DNA from: Blastococcus sp. HT6-30
GTDB taxonomy: Bacteria; Actinomycetota; Actinomycetes; Mycobacteriales; Geodermatophilaceae
Assembly (NCBI RefSeq): GCF_039729015.1
Contig: NZ_CP155792.1
Coordinates: forward strand, 2,132,001 to 2,196,000
Direction: 5' to 3'
DNA length: 64,000 nucleotides
How positions within the stretch are numbered: position 1 is the first letter of the stretch; every line of letters starts with the position of its first letter. Made by a program: the position numbers and the translations under genes. The notes under the pieces were generated by a model, which was not told where the DNA came from, searched no databases, and worked only from the letters and a program-made list of their open reading frames with translations. This document shows positions 24,575 through 34,260 of the stretch, piece by piece.

Positions 24575-26149
24575 TCAGCCGACGGCGTCCTCCGACGGGG
24601 GCGCGGCACCGCCCTCGGACCCCTCGCCGGTCATGAGCGCGACGACGGCGGCCCGGTCGGCCGCCGACGGCAGACCCCAGCCCGGCTCGTACCCGTACAC
24701 CTCGCGCAGCGGGCGGGACGCCGTCCGGCCGGTGAGCACCTCCACCGAGTCGGTGTCGATCAGGCTCGGGTGCTCGACACCGCACGCCTCGGCCACCTTC
24801 AGCAGGTCGCGGCGCAGCGTGCGGATGTAGTTGGCGGCCCGGGCCGACTTCAGCGCCGGGTCCAGCCCGTGCGCCAGCCAGGAGTTCTGCGTGGCCACCC
24901 CGGTCGGGCAGGTGTCGGTGTGGCACTTCTGCGCCTGGATGCAGCCGATGGCCAGCATCGCCTCCCGCCCGACGTTCACCATGTCGCAGCCGAGCGCGAA
25001 GGCGACCACGGCGTTGTCGGGCAGGCCCAGCTTCCCGGCCCCGATGAAGACCACGTCGTCGGCCAGACCGGCGCGCGCGAACAGCGCGTGGACGCGGGAG
25101 AAGCCGAGCTGGAAGGGCAGCGACACCGAGTCGGTGAAGATCAGGGGCGCGGCACCGGTCCCGCCCTCGCCGCCGTCGATGGTCACGAAGTCCACGCCGC
25201 GCCCGGTGCTCGACATCAGCTCGGTGAGCTCCTCCCAGAACTCCATGTCGCCGACCGCCGACTTGATGCCCACGGGCAGGCCGGTCTCGGTGGCGAGCAG
25301 CTCCACCCAGTCCAGCAGGCTGTCGACGTCGGAGAACTCCGCGTGCCGGGAGGGGCTCACGCAGTCGACGCCCTCGGGAACGCCCCGGGCCGCGGCGATC
25401 TCGGCCGAGACCTTCGCCGCCGGCAGCACCCCGCCGAGACCGGGCTTCGCCCCCTGGCTCAGCTTGATCTCCAGCGCGCGTACCGGCGCCCCCGCGACCA
25501 GGTCCTTGAGCCGGTCGAGGTCGAACCGCCCGTGCGCGTCACGGCAGCCGAAGTAGGCCGTGCCGATCTGGTAGACCAGCTCCCCGCCGTGCCGGTGGTA
25601 GCGGGAGATCCCGCCCTCCCCCGTGTTGTGCAGGCAGCCGGCCAGCGCCGCTCCGCGGTTGAGGGCCTCCACGGCCGCGCCGGACAGCGAGCCGAAGCTC
25701 ATCGCCGAGATGTTCACGACCGACGGCGGCCGGAAGGCTCCCGCCCGGCCCCGGGCGGCGCCCAGCACCTTCGCGCACGGGAGGTCGACGTCCTGCCCGG
25801 CCTGAACGTGGGTGGCCGGGACCGCCCGCCCGAACGTGCGGTGCTTGATCACCGGGTACCCCGCGGTGTACTCGAGGTCGTTGTCGGTGCCGAACCCGAA
25901 GTAGTTGTTGTCCCGCTTGCTCGAGGCGTAGACCCAGCGCCGCTGGTCGCGGGTGAACGGCCGCTCCTCGTTGTTCCCCGCGACCAGGTACTGCCGGAGC
26001 TCAGGCCCGATCGACTCCAGCAGGTAGCGGGCGTGGCCCACCAGCGGGTAGTTGCGCAGGAGGGTGTGCTCGCGCTGGAGCAGGTCGCGGACGGCGACCC
26101 CGGCCAGCGCGGTGAGACCGGCAGCGGCGGCGCGCGGGAGGAGCGGCAT
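24575..26149 (-). CDS. FMN-binding glutamate synthase-type protein (GltB FMN domain)
   Basis: Predicted 524 residues. An N-terminal hydrophobic helix (LTALAGVAVRDLL) precedes the glutamate synthase FMN barrel: VVNISAMSFGSLSGAAVEAL, CLHNTGEGGISRYH, EIKLSQGAKPGLGG, FVTIDGGEGGTGAAP and DMVNVGREAMLAIG. The 3Fe-4S cysteine motif CIQAQKCHTDTCPTG is present, and the LGLPDNAVVAFALGC helix. It lacks the glutaminase domain, as in YerD-type stand-alone proteins whose reaction is not established. Nearby genes serve sugar-acid uptake, but it is separated from them by a hairpin. Confidence 0.87.
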   Translation of the reverse strand: MPLLPRAAAAGLTALAGVAVRDLLQREHTLLRNYPLVGHARYLLESIGPELRQYLVAGNNEERPFTRDQRRWVYASSKRDNNYFGFGTDNDLEYTAGYPVIKHRTFGRAVPATHVQAGQDVDLPCAKVLGAARGRAGAFRPPSVVNISAMSFGSLSGAAVEALNRGAALAGCLHNTGEGGISRYHRHGGELVYQIGTAYFGCRDAHGRFDLDRLKDLVAGAPVRALEIKLSQGAKPGLGGVLPAAKVSAEIAAARGVPEGVDCVSPSRHAEFSDVDSLLDWVELLATETGLPVGIKSAVGDMEFWEELTELMSSTGRGVDFVTIDGGEGGTGAAPLIFTDSVSLPFQLGFSRVHALFARAGLADDVVFIGAGKLGLPDNAVVAFALGCDMVNVGREAMLAIGCIQAQKCHTDTCPTGVATQNSWLAHGLDPALKSARAANYIRTLRRDLLKVAEACGVEHPSLIDTDSVEVLTGRTASRPLREVYGYEPGWGLPSAADRAAVVALMTGEGSEGGAAPPSEDAVG

Positions 26150-26167
26150 GCCTCACTATCGCGCGGC

Positions 26168-26197
26168 GGGGCCGGCCGCGCAGTCGCTGCCGGCCCC
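26168..26197 (-). terminator. hairpin after the gluconate genes
   Basis: GGGGCCGG (26168-26175) pairs with CCGGCCCC (26190-26197) in the 68 bases after the gntP stop; it ends the gntK-gntP transcript before the GltB-like gene. Confidence 0.45.
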
Positions 26198-26217
26198 GGC
26201 CACAGGAACAGGCTGAG

Positions 26218-27678
26218 TCACAGGAAGAGGCTCAGCACCAGCGCCAGCAGGAAGCCGATCGTGCCCAGCAGTGTCTCCATCACCGTCCAGGTCTTGAGGG
26301 TGGTCTTCTCGTCCATCTGGAAGAACCGGCTGACCAGCCAGAAACCGGAGTCGTTGACGTGCGAGAGCACGGTCGCCCCCCCGGCGATCGCGATGACGAT
26401 CAGGGCGAGGTCCACCGAGCTGAGCCCCTCGCTGGCCGCCACCACGGGGGCGATCAGGCCGGCCGCGGTCGTCAGCGCCACCGTGGCGGAGCCCTGCGCC
26501 ACCCGGATCAGGGCGGAGATGACGAAGGCCGCCACGATGACCGGCAGGCCGATGTCCCCGAGGACGTCGGCCAGCGCGGCGCCGATGCCGCTGGCCCGCA
26601 GCACGCCGCCGAACATGCCACCGGCACCGGTGATCAGGATGATCGCGCACACCGGCCCCAGTGCGCTGTTGAGCACCGACTCCACCTCGGCACCGCTGTC
26701 GCCGCGGCGCCGGCCCAGCACCCACATGGCCAGCAGGACGGTGATCAGCAGCGCGATCGGCGTCGCCCCGATCAGCTGCCCCCAGCGGACGAACGCCGAC
26801 TCCTCGTCCACGACCCCCTCGGCGGCCAGCGTGGTCAGGCCGGTGTTCAGGAAGATCAGCAGCATCGGGAGCAGCAGCACCGAGATCACGGTCGCGAAGC
26901 GCGGCGGTGCGGGGCGGGTCGCCGTCTCCGTGCCGGTCCGCCCGCCGGCGGCGATCCCCGGCGAGCTGCCCTCCACCGACGGGTCCGGGGAGTCGTCGGC
27001 CGTCCTCGGCTCGCCGGCCAGGATGTTGGGGACGGGGAGCTCGAACCGGCGCCCCGCCCAGAGGCCGAACAGGTAGCCGCCCAGGAACCAGGTCGGGACG
27101 CCGATGAGCAGGCCGAAGACCAGCACGAGGCCGATGTCGGCGCCGATCAGCCCGGCCGCGGCGACCGGCCCCGGGTGCGGCGGCACGAACGCGTGCATGA
27201 CGGCGAATGCGCCGGCCACGGGCAGCCCGTAGGTGAGCAGCGAGCCACCCAGCCGGCGCGCCACGGTGAACACGATGGGCAGGAAGACGACGAGCCCGGC
27301 GTCGAAGAAGATCGGGAACCCGAACAGCAGCGCCGCCACGCCCAGGGCCAGCGGCGCCCGCTGCTCGCCGAAGCGTCTGATCAGGCTGTCGGCGAGCACC
27401 TGGGCGCCGCCGCTGTGCTCGAAGAGCCGGCCCAGCATCGCCCCGATGCCCACGAGCAGCGCGACGCTGGCCAGGGTGGAGCCGAAGCCGGTGGTCATGG
27501 TGGTGACCACGTCCTCCAGCGGGACCCGCGCCGCCAGCGCCACCGCCAGGCTGACCAGGATGAGAGCCAGGAAGGCGTGCAGCTTCACCTTCATGATCAG
27601 GAAGAGGAGGACGCCGACCGCCACCGCGGCGATCAGCAGCAGCGGTCCGGCGCTCAGCGCCGGTTCGGCGTCGGTCAT
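26218..27678 (-). CDS. gntP: gluconate:H+ symporter
   Basis: Predicted 486 residues with about twelve to fourteen membrane helices. GntP-family features are LFGFPIFFDAGLVVFLPIVF, HAFVPPHPGPVAAAGLIGAD, an Asp/Ser/Thr-rich cytoplasmic loop (about 255-295), ILITGAGGMFGGVLRASGIG and HVNDSGFWLVSRFFQM. It imports gluconate or a related aldonate. The kinase gene precedes it by 16 bases on the same strand. The last 18 bases and the 18 bases after the stop are near-identical copies, so the present C-terminus LSLFL may result from a small tandem duplication. Confidence 0.92.
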   Translation of the reverse strand: MTDAEPALSAGPLLLIAAVAVGVLLFLIMKVKLHAFLALILVSLAVALAARVPLEDVVTTMTTGFGSTLASVALLVGIGAMLGRLFEHSGGAQVLADSLIRRFGEQRAPLALGVAALLFGFPIFFDAGLVVFLPIVFTVARRLGGSLLTYGLPVAGAFAVMHAFVPPHPGPVAAAGLIGADIGLVLVFGLLIGVPTWFLGGYLFGLWAGRRFELPVPNILAGEPRTADDSPDPSVEGSSPGIAAGGRTGTETATRPAPPRFATVISVLLLPMLLIFLNTGLTTLAAEGVVDEESAFVRWGQLIGATPIALLITVLLAMWVLGRRRGDSGAEVESVLNSALGPVCAIILITGAGGMFGGVLRASGIGAALADVLGDIGLPVIVAAFVISALIRVAQGSATVALTTAAGLIAPVVAASEGLSSVDLALIVIAIAGGATVLSHVNDSGFWLVSRFFQMDEKTTLKTWTVMETLLGTIGFLLALVLSLFL

Positions 27679-27694
27679 GGCTCCTCCACTGAGG

Positions 27695-29248
27695 TCAGGT
27701 CGGTGGGGTGGGTGCGTCGTCCAGGGCGTCGAGCGTGGTGAAGACGTCGACCAGGGCCTCGGTGGACCGGTCGACCAGGGGGCGCAACCGCCGGTAGACG
27801 TCGACGGCATCCGGATCGGGCAGGACCGGCTCGTGCACCGCGACCAGCGAGGTCGCCGCGTCCAGGTCGGGCAGCTCCCCGAGGGCGTGCCAGCCCAGAA
27901 GGCAGGCGCCGAGCCCGGTGCCCTCCGGCGACTCGGCGACGCGCACCGGCAGGTCGAGGGTCGCCGCCAGCGTCCGGATCCACAGCGGGGAGGCGACCGC
28001 GCCCCCGGTCGCCCGCACCTCCCGCACCGGCACATCGGTGGCGGCGAAGGCGTCGCGCACCAGCGCCAGCTGCTGGCAGACCCCCTCCACGGCGGCCCGG
28101 ACCAGGTGCGCACGTCCGTGCTCGCGCCGCAGCCCGAGGTAGGCCCCGCGCATCCCCGACCGCCACCAGGGCGCCCGCTCGCCGAGCAGGTAGGGCAGGC
28201 AGACCAGGCCGGAGCTGCCCACCGGAACGGCCTCGGCCTCGGCCAGCAGCCGGGCATCGAGGTCGTCGGCCGCCTCCCCCTCCGGCGGCGGTGCGCCGTC
28301 GAGGCCTGCGGCCAGCGCCTGCGCGGCCCACCGCACGACCGATCCGCCGTTGTTGATGGCCCCGCCCACGACCCAGGCGTCGTCGGTGAGCGCGTAGCAG
28401 AACAGCCGGCGGCCGGGATCGACCGTCGGGGCGGGGACGACGACGCGCATCGCCCCGCTCGTGCCGAGCGAGACCGCGGCGACGTCGGAGCGCACCGCAC
28501 CGATGCCGAGATTGGCGAGCACCCCGTCGGACGCGCCGATCACGACCCGGAGGCCGGCCGGCAGGCCCGTGGCCGCAGCCACCTCCGGCCGCAGCCCGGG
28601 CAGCACAGCCGTCGTCGGGAGCACCTCTCCCAGCTGGCCGGGACGCACGCCGGCGATCTGCATCGCCTCCTCGTCCCAGCGGCCGGCCCGGATGTCGTAG
28701 AGCCCGGTCGCCGACGCACTGGAGCGGTCCAGCACGTGCGGCCCGCCGCAGAGGGTGGCGACCACCAGTTCCTTGACCCCGCCCCAGCGCGGGACCCCGG
28801 CCAGGCGATCGGCGTCCTGCACCCGCTCCCACGACAGCTTCACCAGCGGCGACATCGCGTGCACGGGGGTGCCGGTCCGGGCGTGCAGCTGCGGCGCCCG
28901 GCCGTCGGCCACCAGCGCCTGGGCCCACTGCGCGGCCCGGTCGTCGGCCCAGGTCACCACGGGGCCGAGCGGGCGCCCGTCCCCGTCGAGGGGCACCAGG
29001 CCGTGCATCGCGGCGCTGAGGGTGACCGCGACGATGGTGTCGCCGCGCTCCCGGGCGCGGGCGGTGACGTCGGCGAGGGCCTCCACGGCCGCGGACGCAA
29101 GGGCTCCGGCGTCCAGCTCGGCCCGGCCCGGTGCGGGCACCAGCAGCGGGTAGGCGACGCTGACGACGTCCCGGACCCGCCCGTCGGACCCCGCCGTGAC
29201 CGCCTTCGTCGCCGTCGTCCCCGAGTCGAGACCGACCACGACGTCCAC
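27695..29248 (-). CDS. gntK: gluconokinase, FGGY type
   Basis: Predicted 517 residues with GTG start (29246-29248), preceded by a GGGGG ribosome-binding stretch. FGGY signatures: VVGLDSGTTATKAVTAGSDG, ALSAAMHG-like TLSAAMHGLVPLDGDGRPLG, VVIGASDGVLANLGIGAV, VSLGTSGAMRVVVPAP and GGAVASPLWIRTLAATLDLP. The Bacillus-type gluconokinases have the same length and start. It phosphorylates gluconate to 6-phosphogluconate after import by the downstream GntP. No GntR regulator is adjacent. Confidence 0.88.
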   Translation of the reverse strand: MDVVVGLDSGTTATKAVTAGSDGRVRDVVSVAYPLLVPAPGRAELDAGALASAAVEALADVTARARERGDTIVAVTLSAAMHGLVPLDGDGRPLGPVVTWADDRAAQWAQALVADGRAPQLHARTGTPVHAMSPLVKLSWERVQDADRLAGVPRWGGVKELVVATLCGGPHVLDRSSASATGLYDIRAGRWDEEAMQIAGVRPGQLGEVLPTTAVLPGLRPEVAAATGLPAGLRVVIGASDGVLANLGIGAVRSDVAAVSLGTSGAMRVVVPAPTVDPGRRLFCYALTDDAWVVGGAINNGGSVVRWAAQALAAGLDGAPPPEGEAADDLDARLLAEAEAVPVGSSGLVCLPYLLGERAPWWRSGMRGAYLGLRREHGRAHLVRAAVEGVCQQLALVRDAFAATDVPVREVRATGGAVASPLWIRTLAATLDLPVRVAESPEGTGLGACLLGWHALGELPDLDAATSLVAVHEPVLPDPDAVDVYRRLRPLVDRSTEALVDVFTTLDALDDAPTPPT

Positions 29249-29325
29249 GCCCACCCCCTGACCGGCTCGCTCGCTCCAGGCATCCTGCCCGCGAGGAGCA
29301 GGTGGCGGCAAGGCGGGAGCGCGGC

Positions 29326-30651
29326 TCAGCCGGTCGGCCCCTCCCCGCCCAGACGCCGGCGGACGGCGACCATCAACGGCTGGAGGACGACGCCGTCGCG
29401 GGCCAACCGGTCCCGCAGCCGGCGCCGGTGCCGGACCACACCGGCCAGCCCGATCGCCCAGAACAGGTACTGGACGGAGAACGCCGCCCGGAAGGCGTCC
29501 AGGTCGTAGTCGGTCGAGACGCCCGGCGTGAGCACGTCCAGGACCGCCCCGACGGCGAGGATGGTCAGCAGCGAGGCCACGAACCCGCCGACGTTGACCA
29601 CGCCGCTCGCGCTGCCCTGCCGCTCCACCGGGTTCTCCGTGCGGGCGTAGTCGAACCCGATCATGGAGCCGGGGCCATTGGTGCCCAGCACCACCACCAG
29701 CAGCACGAGCACCGGCAGCGGGGCCCGACCGGGCCACAGCAGCACGACGGTCCACACCGTCGCCGTCGCCGCCAGGATGCTGAAGACCAGCACCGAGCGA
29801 CGGAGCGGCCACCGGGCGCAGAGCCGGCCGAGCGCGGGGCCCACGCCCATGCCGACCAGCACCAGCAGCGTGAGCAGCCCCGCGGCCGTCCCCGGGGTGA
29901 GCCCCTGACCCACCACCAGGAAGGGGTAACCCCACAGCAACGCGAAGACGGTTCCCGAGAACTGGGTGACCAGGTGCGTGTAGAGACCGATCCGGGTTCC
30001 CGGCTCGCGCCACGTCTCGACCAGCCCGTGGCGCAGCTGGGCGAGGTCCGGGGCCTGCGGCCGGGTGCTGCCGGCCGGGGCGTCGCGCAGGGCCAGCAGC
30101 ACCAGCAGGAACACCAGCACACCGGTGGCCGCGGCCCCCAGGAACGTCGCCGTCCAGGAGGTGGCGTGCAGCAGGGTCACCAACGGATAGGCGGCGACGA
30201 TGGAACCGACCTGGCCGAGGATCCCGGTCAGCTGGGTGATCAGCGGCGCCGCCGAACCGGGGAACCAGAAGGACACCACCCGCAGCACGCTGATGAACGT
30301 CATGGCGTCGCCGGCACCGACCAGCACGCGCCCCGCGACGGCCGTGGGCACGCCCCCGGCCAGGGCCAGCACCAACTGTCCGGCCGCCATGGTCAGCGCT
30401 CCGGCCAGGATCATCCGGCGCGACCCGAACCGGTCCAGCGCGACGCCCACCGGGACCTGGAGACCCGCGTAGACGGCGAGCTGCAGGACGAGGAACAGCG
30501 ACACCGCCGCAGCGCCCGCGGAGAACCGCTCCTGCGCCTCGACCGCGGCGACACCCAGCGAGGAGCGGTGGAAGACCGCCACCGCGTAGGCCAGCAGCCC
30601 GACGCCCCACATGGCGTAGGCACGCGTCGTGGGGCGCGCGGGAGGCGGCAT
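29326..30651 (-). CDS. MFS transporter
   Basis: Predicted 441 residues from ATG 30649-30651. Twelve membrane helices; the first pair is GVGLLAYAVAVFHRSSLGVA, the MFS loop 2-3 motif is VGVALDRFGSRRMILAG, and the second half starts near GLYTHLVTQFSGTVFAL. The closest recognisable relatives are the nitrate/sugar-phosphate-like MFS proteins with an N-terminal HRSSLGVA segment; substrate unknown. It is followed by the gluconate kinase gene 77 bases downstream but does not look like a gluconate carrier. A gap of 213 bases to the divergent cupin gene holds promoters for both. Confidence 0.8.
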   Translation of the reverse strand: MPPPARPTTRAYAMWGVGLLAYAVAVFHRSSLGVAAVEAQERFSAGAAAVSLFLVLQLAVYAGLQVPVGVALDRFGSRRMILAGALTMAAGQLVLALAGGVPTAVAGRVLVGAGDAMTFISVLRVVSFWFPGSAAPLITQLTGILGQVGSIVAAYPLVTLLHATSWTATFLGAAATGVLVFLLVLLALRDAPAGSTRPQAPDLAQLRHGLVETWREPGTRIGLYTHLVTQFSGTVFALLWGYPFLVVGQGLTPGTAAGLLTLLVLVGMGVGPALGRLCARWPLRRSVLVFSILAATATVWTVVLLWPGRAPLPVLVLLVVVLGTNGPGSMIGFDYARTENPVERQGSASGVVNVGGFVASLLTILAVGAVLDVLTPGVSTDYDLDAFRAAFSVQYLFWAIGLAGVVRHRRRLRDRLARDGVVLQPLMVAVRRRLGGEGPTG

Positions 30652-30864
30652 GTGCACACCCTCTCCTACGTCCGCGCCACCCCGGTCCTTCCGGGAGCGA
30701 CAGGTGAGTTGCGCCACTGAGCCGTTCCGCCCGGCGGGTGGCCGGCGTCACGGAGGCGAACGAGGACTACTCGGCCGCACGCCGGGGCAGCACCAAGGCA
30801 GTTCCCGGACGGGTCGTTGTCGGCCGGTCCGCCACCCGGCCCCGAGACGAGAGGAGCGCCGTCC

Positions 30865-31266
30865 ATGGCGTCCGTCATCCACTACACGATCGCCACCGAG
30901 GCCGAGAAGAGCCCCGATTTCCGCCGGGTGCTCTGGACCGGCAGGAACACCCAGCTGGTGATCATGACGATCCCGCCGGGCGGGGAGATCGGCGAGGAGA
31001 CGCACGAGGACATCGACCAGATCCTCACCTTCGTCAGCGGCATCGGTAAGGCCGTCATCTCCGGCAGCGAGAAGGACGTCGCGCAGGGCGACCTGGTCGT
31101 CGTCCCTGCCGGCACGAAGCACAACTTCCTCAACACCGGCGGGAACCCACTGGTGCTCTACACCGTCTACGGCCCGCCCGAGCACGCCGACGGTGCGGTG
31201 CACAGGACCAAGGAGGAGGCCGACGAGGCCGAGGAGTCGGGCGAGGACGAGCCGCCGGCGTCCTGA
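30865..31266 (+). CDS. small cupin-domain protein
   Basis: Predicted 133 residues. Single cupin fold with motif 1 around ETHEDIDQILTFVSGIGKAV and motif 2 around GDLVVVPAGTKHNFLNTG, so one metal could be bound by His/Glu/His. The C-terminal 25 residues are acidic and probably disordered (EEADEAEESGEDEPP). Such stand-alone cupins act as isomerases, dioxygenase-like enzymes or sensors; no specific function is assignable. It is monocistronic and ends at a perfect terminator. Confidence 0.82.
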   Translation: MASVIHYTIATEAEKSPDFRRVLWTGRNTQLVIMTIPPGGEIGEETHEDIDQILTFVSGIGKAVISGSEKDVAQGDLVVVPAGTKHNFLNTGGNPLVLYTVYGPPEHADGAVHRTKEEADEAEESGEDEPPAS

Positions 31267-31283
31267 CCTCCGCACACCTCCAC

Positions 31284-31322
31284 CGGCCGTGGCCGGGCAC
31301 CGACGGTGCCCGGCCACGGCCG
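31284..31322 (+). terminator. perfect 18-bp hairpin after the cupin gene
   Basis: CGGCCGTGGCCGGGCACC (31284-31301) pairs with GGTGCCCGGCCACGGCCG (31305-31322) around a GAC loop, 18 bases after the stop codon. Very stable; lacks a T-tract. Confidence 0.65.
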
Positions 31323-31382
31323 TTCCCGCCTCCGGACCACCCGCTCGTGCCCGTGTCAGGAGCGGGGACCAGACTCGGCGGT

Positions 31383-34244
31383 ATGAGCGCACCGGCCGCG
31401 AACCCGACGACGCGCACCGACGACGGCCGGGCGGTGGCCGAGGAGCTGCGCCGCGCCGGGATCGGCGACGTCGACGACTCCGGGCTGGCCCGGGCCCTCT
31501 ACTCCTCCGACGCGTCGCTGTACCGCGTCCTGCCGCGCGCGGTGGTCCGCCCGCGCGACGCCGACGAGATCGTCGCCGCCCTGGAGGTCTGCCGGTCGCT
31601 GGGGGTTCCGCTGACCCCGCGCGGCGCGGGTACCTCGATCGCGGGCAACGCCGTGGGCGCCGGCGTCGTCCTCGACACCAGCCGGTACCTCTCCCGCGTG
31701 CGCGCCGTCGACCCCGGCGCCCGCACCGCCACGGTGGACCCCGGCGTGGTCCAGGCCGCGCTGCAGACGGCCGCTCGCCCGCACGGCCTGCGCTTCGGCC
31801 CCGACCCCAGCACCCACAACCGCTGCACGGTCGGCGGGATGATCGGCAACAACGCCTGCGGCTCCCGGGCACTGGGCTACGGCCGCACCTCCGACAACGT
31901 CGTCGCCCTCGACGTGGTCACCGGCACCGGCGAGCGCCTGACCGTCGGCCCGGGCACTCCGCCGCGGAACGGCGTCCTCGCCGACCTGCACCGCCTGGTC
32001 GCCGGTGAGCTCGCGACGATCCGCACCGAGTTCGGCCGCTTCGGCCGGCAGGTGTCGGGTTACTCGCTGGAGCACCTGCTGCCCGAGCGCGGATTCGACG
32101 TCGCCCGGGCGCTCGTCGGCAGTGAGGGCAGCCTGGCCGTGGTCCTCGGTGCGACGGTGCGGCTGGTCACCGACGCCCCGGTCCGCGGGCTGGTGGTGCT
32201 CGGCTACCCCACGATGGCCGACGCCGCCGACGCCACACCCGGCCTGCTGCCCCACGAGCCCACGGCGGTCGAGGGCCTGGACGAGCGGATCGTGCAGCGG
32301 CTGCGGGACGTGCCGGCGGCCGTGGTCCCCGACCTGCCGCGCGGCGCGGGCTGGCTGATCGTCGAGCTGACCGGGAACAGCGTCGCCGAGGTCGAGTCGA
32401 AGGCGCGCGGCGTGCTCGCCGACGCCGGCGCCGTCGACTCGATGGTGGTCACCGACCCGACGCACGCCGCGGCGATCTGGCGGATCCGGGAGGACGGCGC
32501 CGGGCTGGCCAACCGCACCTCCGACGGCCGGCCGGCGCACGCCGGGTGGGAGGACGCCGCCGTGCCGGTGCAGCGGCTCGGCGACTACCTCCGCGGGTTC
32601 GAGGCCCTGCTCGACGACCACGGGCTGCAGGGCGTGCCCTACGGGCACTTCGGCGACGGCTGCCTGCACGTGCGCATCGACTTCCCCTTCGGCCACGGCT
32701 CGCCCGCCCACCCGGACGACGGGGGCCGCAGCGCCTACCGGTCGTTCGTCGAGGACGCCGCCCGGCTCGTCGCCGGCTACGGCGGGTCGCTGTCCGGCGA
32801 GCACGGCGACGGCCGGGCCCGCAGCGCGCTGCTGCCGCACATGTACTCCCCCGCCGCGCTCTCGCTGTTCGAGCAGGTGAAGGCGGTCTTCGACCCGGAC
32901 GACCTGCTCAACCCCGGTGTGGTCGTGCGCCCGGTGCCGGTCGAGGACGACGTGCGGATGACGGTCGCCCCGCGGCTGACCGAGGGCCTGGCGCTGGCCT
33001 ACCGGCACGACGGCGGGGACTTCTCCACGGCCGTGCACCGCTGCACCGGCGTCGGCAAGTGCCGGGCCGACCTGCAGTCCTCCGGCGGGGTCATGTGCCC
33101 CTCGTGGCCCGCGACGCGGGAGGAGAAGGACACCACCCGCGGCCGCGCCCGGGTGCTGCAGGAGATGCTCGCGCCCGGCGGCCCGGTGCGCGACTGGCGG
33201 TCGCCGGAGGTGCACGCGGCGCTGGACCTCTGCCTGTCGTGCAAGGGCTGCTCGTCGGACTGCCCCACCGGCGTCGACATGGCCTCCTACAAGGCAGAGG
33301 TGCTGCACCAGTCCTACCGGCGGCGGCTGCGGCCCCGCGCGCACTACACGCTGGGCCGGCTGCCCTTCTGGTCGGACCTGGTCGCCCTGGCCCCGCGCCT
33401 GGTCAACGCGATGCTCGGCTCCGCGCTCGTGGGCCCGCTGGCCAAGTGGGGTGCGGGCATCGACCAGCGCCGCTCGGTGCCGACGTTCGCGCCGCGCACC
33501 TTCCGGCAGCTGTGGGCCGACCGGCCTGAGGCAGGCGACGGGCCGCGGGTCGCCCTGTGGGTCGACTCGTTCACCGACCACTTCGCCCCGGAGGTCGCGG
33601 TCGCCACCGCGCGGGTGCTCACCGCGGCCGGCTACCGCGTCGAGGTGCCCGGCGCCGACACCTGCTGCGGGCTGACCTGGATCACCACCGGGCAGCTCGA
33701 CAAGGGGAAGCGCATCCTCGGCGACACGGTGCGTGCGCTGGCACCGCTGGCGGCCGCGGGCGTGCCGGTCGTCGGCATCGAGCCCTCCTGCACCGCCGTG
33801 CTGCGGAGCGAGGCGCTGGAGCTGGTCGGCGGGCCGGAGGCCGAGCAGGTGGCCGCCGCCACCCGCACCCTCGCCGAGCTGCTCCGCGACACCCCGGGCT
33901 GGACCCCGCCGTCGCTGGCGGGCACGGAGATCGTCGCGCAGCCGCACTGCCACCACGCCTCCGTGCTCGGCTGGTCGGCCGACGCGCAGCTGCTCGAGCG
34001 AGCCGGCGCGACGGTGACCCGGCTGGGCGGCTGCTGCGGGCTCGCCGGCAACTGGGGCGTCGAGCGCGGGCACCACGACGTCTCGGTGGCCGTGGCCGAG
34101 CAGCAGCTGCTGCCCGCCGTGCGCGACCTCCCCGACGACGCGGTCGTGCTCGCCGACGGGTTCTCCTGCCGCACGCAGCTGGACCAGCTGGCCGGCCGGC
34201 GCGGCCGGCACCTCGCGGAGCTGCTGGCGGACCGGCTGGGCTGA
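31383..34244 (+). CDS. FAD- and Fe-S-containing D-2-hydroxyacid dehydrogenase (GlcD-GlcF-type fusion)
   Basis: Predicted 953 residues. FAD-binding PCMH domain (about 45-250) with PLTPRGAGTSIAGNAVGAGV and NRCTVGGMIGNNACGSRALG; FAD-linked oxidase C-domain to about 520 with SLSGEHGDGRARSALLPHMY; two 4Fe-4S clusters with CTGVGKCRADLQ and CLSCKGCSSDCPTGVDM; and two CCG domains with ADTCCGLTW and GGCCGLAGNWG. This is the D-lactate/glycolate dehydrogenase type that hands electrons to the respiratory chain at the membrane. Substrate not certain. The next gene follows by 16 bases. Confidence 0.9.
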   Translation: MSAPAANPTTRTDDGRAVAEELRRAGIGDVDDSGLARALYSSDASLYRVLPRAVVRPRDADEIVAALEVCRSLGVPLTPRGAGTSIAGNAVGAGVVLDTSRYLSRVRAVDPGARTATVDPGVVQAALQTAARPHGLRFGPDPSTHNRCTVGGMIGNNACGSRALGYGRTSDNVVALDVVTGTGERLTVGPGTPPRNGVLADLHRLVAGELATIRTEFGRFGRQVSGYSLEHLLPERGFDVARALVGSEGSLAVVLGATVRLVTDAPVRGLVVLGYPTMADAADATPGLLPHEPTAVEGLDERIVQRLRDVPAAVVPDLPRGAGWLIVELTGNSVAEVESKARGVLADAGAVDSMVVTDPTHAAAIWRIREDGAGLANRTSDGRPAHAGWEDAAVPVQRLGDYLRGFEALLDDHGLQGVPYGHFGDGCLHVRIDFPFGHGSPAHPDDGGRSAYRSFVEDAARLVAGYGGSLSGEHGDGRARSALLPHMYSPAALSLFEQVKAVFDPDDLLNPGVVVRPVPVEDDVRMTVAPRLTEGLALAYRHDGGDFSTAVHRCTGVGKCRADLQSSGGVMCPSWPATREEKDTTRGRARVLQEMLAPGGPVRDWRSPEVHAALDLCLSCKGCSSDCPTGVDMASYKAEVLHQSYRRRLRPRAHYTLGRLPFWSDLVALAPRLVNAMLGSALVGPLAKWGAGIDQRRSVPTFAPRTFRQLWADRPEAGDGPRVALWVDSFTDHFAPEVAVATARVLTAAGYRVEVPGADTCCGLTWITTGQLDKGKRILGDTVRALAPLAAAGVPVVGIEPSCTAVLRSEALELVGGPEAEQVAAATRTLAELLRDTPGWTPPSLAGTEIVAQPHCHHASVLGWSADAQLLERAGATVTRLGGCCGLAGNWGVERGHHDVSVAVAEQQLLPAVRDLPDDAVVLADGFSCRTQLDQLAGRRGRHLAELLADRLG

Positions 34245-34260
34245 GCGCCGGTCTGCGACG

